52,895 bases of DNA from Chthoniobacteraceae bacterium (lineage in GTDB: Bacteria; Verrucomicrobiota; Verrucomicrobiia; Chthoniobacterales; Chthoniobacteraceae). Under the pieces are notes generated by a model. That model was not told where the DNA came from. It made no database searches and worked only from the letters and a program-made list of their open reading frames with translations. Both the position numbers and the translations under genes were made by a program. The stretch spans positions 1 to 52,895 of the forward strand of contig CANFTB010000034.1 in assembly GCA_947449735.1 (NCBI GenBank). Reading direction: 5' to 3'. Shown one piece after another: positions 52,665 through 52,895 of the stretch (position 1 is the stretch's first letter; each line of letters opens with the position of its first letter).

Positions 52665-52895
52665 TCAAGAGCGTTCGGCGATTCGCCATGGTCTTTTCTC
52701 TTCGGCTATATCACATGGGCGTGCGTGTACTCCCCTCACGCTCGGAGTGTCCGCTCCACGGGACAAAAGCGTGCGGCCGGCGAGCAGCAAGACCGCATTT
52801 CGCGCCAGAGCCCAGCCGATTCCGGGACTATCGCTGCCAAAACAGCCGCACTCCACATCCAGCCCTCGGAACCAACTGATCATGAGCACCCAGCT
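52665..52895 (-). CDS. MauE/DoxX-like redox-associated membrane protein, C-terminal part
   Basis: Runs off the right end of the window. The visible 76 residues begin SWVLMISWFRGLDVECGCFG, the Cys-Gly-Cys-Phe-Gly signature of MauE-type membrane proteins linked to disulfide or methylamine metabolism, followed by a membrane helix (ALARNAVLLLAGRTLL). The last 30 residues are polar and unlike the family, and the broken transposase starts just beyond the stop, so the C-terminus may have been altered by the insertion. Confidence 0.65.
   Translation of the reverse strand, partial: SWVLMISWFRGLDVECGCFGSDSPGIGWALARNAVLLLAGRTLLSRGADTPSVRGVHARPCDIAEEKRPWRIAERS

Overview
This window is a gene-dense, GC-rich chromosomal segment (my impression is just under 60% GC) from a bacterium that I infer to be a verrucomicrobium, most likely of the Opitutae. 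The pointers are two bactofilins, a quinoprotein-like beta-propeller and a beta-barrel with weak wider similarity, a futalosine-pathway menaquinone gene (mqnC), a short omega subunit with the VxxVSKRVRQLN start, and many highly expressed genes with A/C-rich leaders and no Shine-Dalgarno sequence. The taxonomic call comes from gene style, not from a marker search.

Layout. 1-4.8 kb: 3' part of a CHASE2 adenylate cyclase carrying a pentapeptide tandem repeat, an outer-membrane beta-barrel candidate and a secreted PQQ-like propeller. 4.9-10.4 kb: a DciA/DUF721-type protein and a ferredoxin divergent from mqnC, then an rsmA-Nudix fusion, uppP, glnB and an orphan ABC ATPase. 10.5-12.2 kb: two bactofilins, the second with two zinc ribbons, preceded by a leader with its own promoter and terminator. 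12.3-20 kb: a long minus-strand block (trpB-yicC-gmk-coaC-suhB-ispF-cysS, then a hexapeptide-repeat protein and a TPR protein). 20-29 kb: plus-strand yqeY, ispD, an M16 peptidase, tig-clpP-clpX, an S41 protease and tsaD, then ispA on the minus strand. 30-33 kb: tRNA-Thr-tuf-tRNA-Trp-secE-nusG-rplK, which stops at a strong terminator where rplA-rplJL-rpoBC would normally follow. 33.3-42.6 kb: a GlgA/GlgM-type glycogen glucosyltransferase, obgE and the full F-type ATP synthase operon atpBEFHAGDC with a very short delta subunit. 42.6-50.8 kb: aroE-gltX (minus), a degenerate receiver-PATAN protein, xseB, dxs, an ABC-2 type ATPase without permease, rpoZ, smpB and tRNA-Ala. 50.8-52.9 kb: a decayed stretch with a broken ISL3-family transposase and the end of a MauE/DoxX-like membrane protein.

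How the genes fit together. The content is mostly housekeeping. It covers isoprenoid supply (dxs, ispD, ispF, ispA) with users of isoprenoids (uppP for the lipid carrier, mqnC for menaquinone), translation (tuf, cysS, gltX, rsmA, tsaD, smpB, obgE, rplK), protein quality control (tig, clpP, clpX, two further proteases) and energy (the ATP synthase).

The least ordinary signals are: a perfect TGTGA-N6-TCACA dyad just upstream of the ATP synthase promoter, in a genome that encodes a class III adenylate cyclase; the rsmA-Nudix fusion; the double-zinc-ribbon bactofilin; a receiver domain that has lost its phosphoacceptor; the rplK operon break; and a recurring TTGnnn-N16-18-TAGnnT promoter pattern, with three genes (glnB, trpB, yqeY) predicted to be leaderless or nearly so. 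I did not find a convincing new multi-gene defence or mobile system here.
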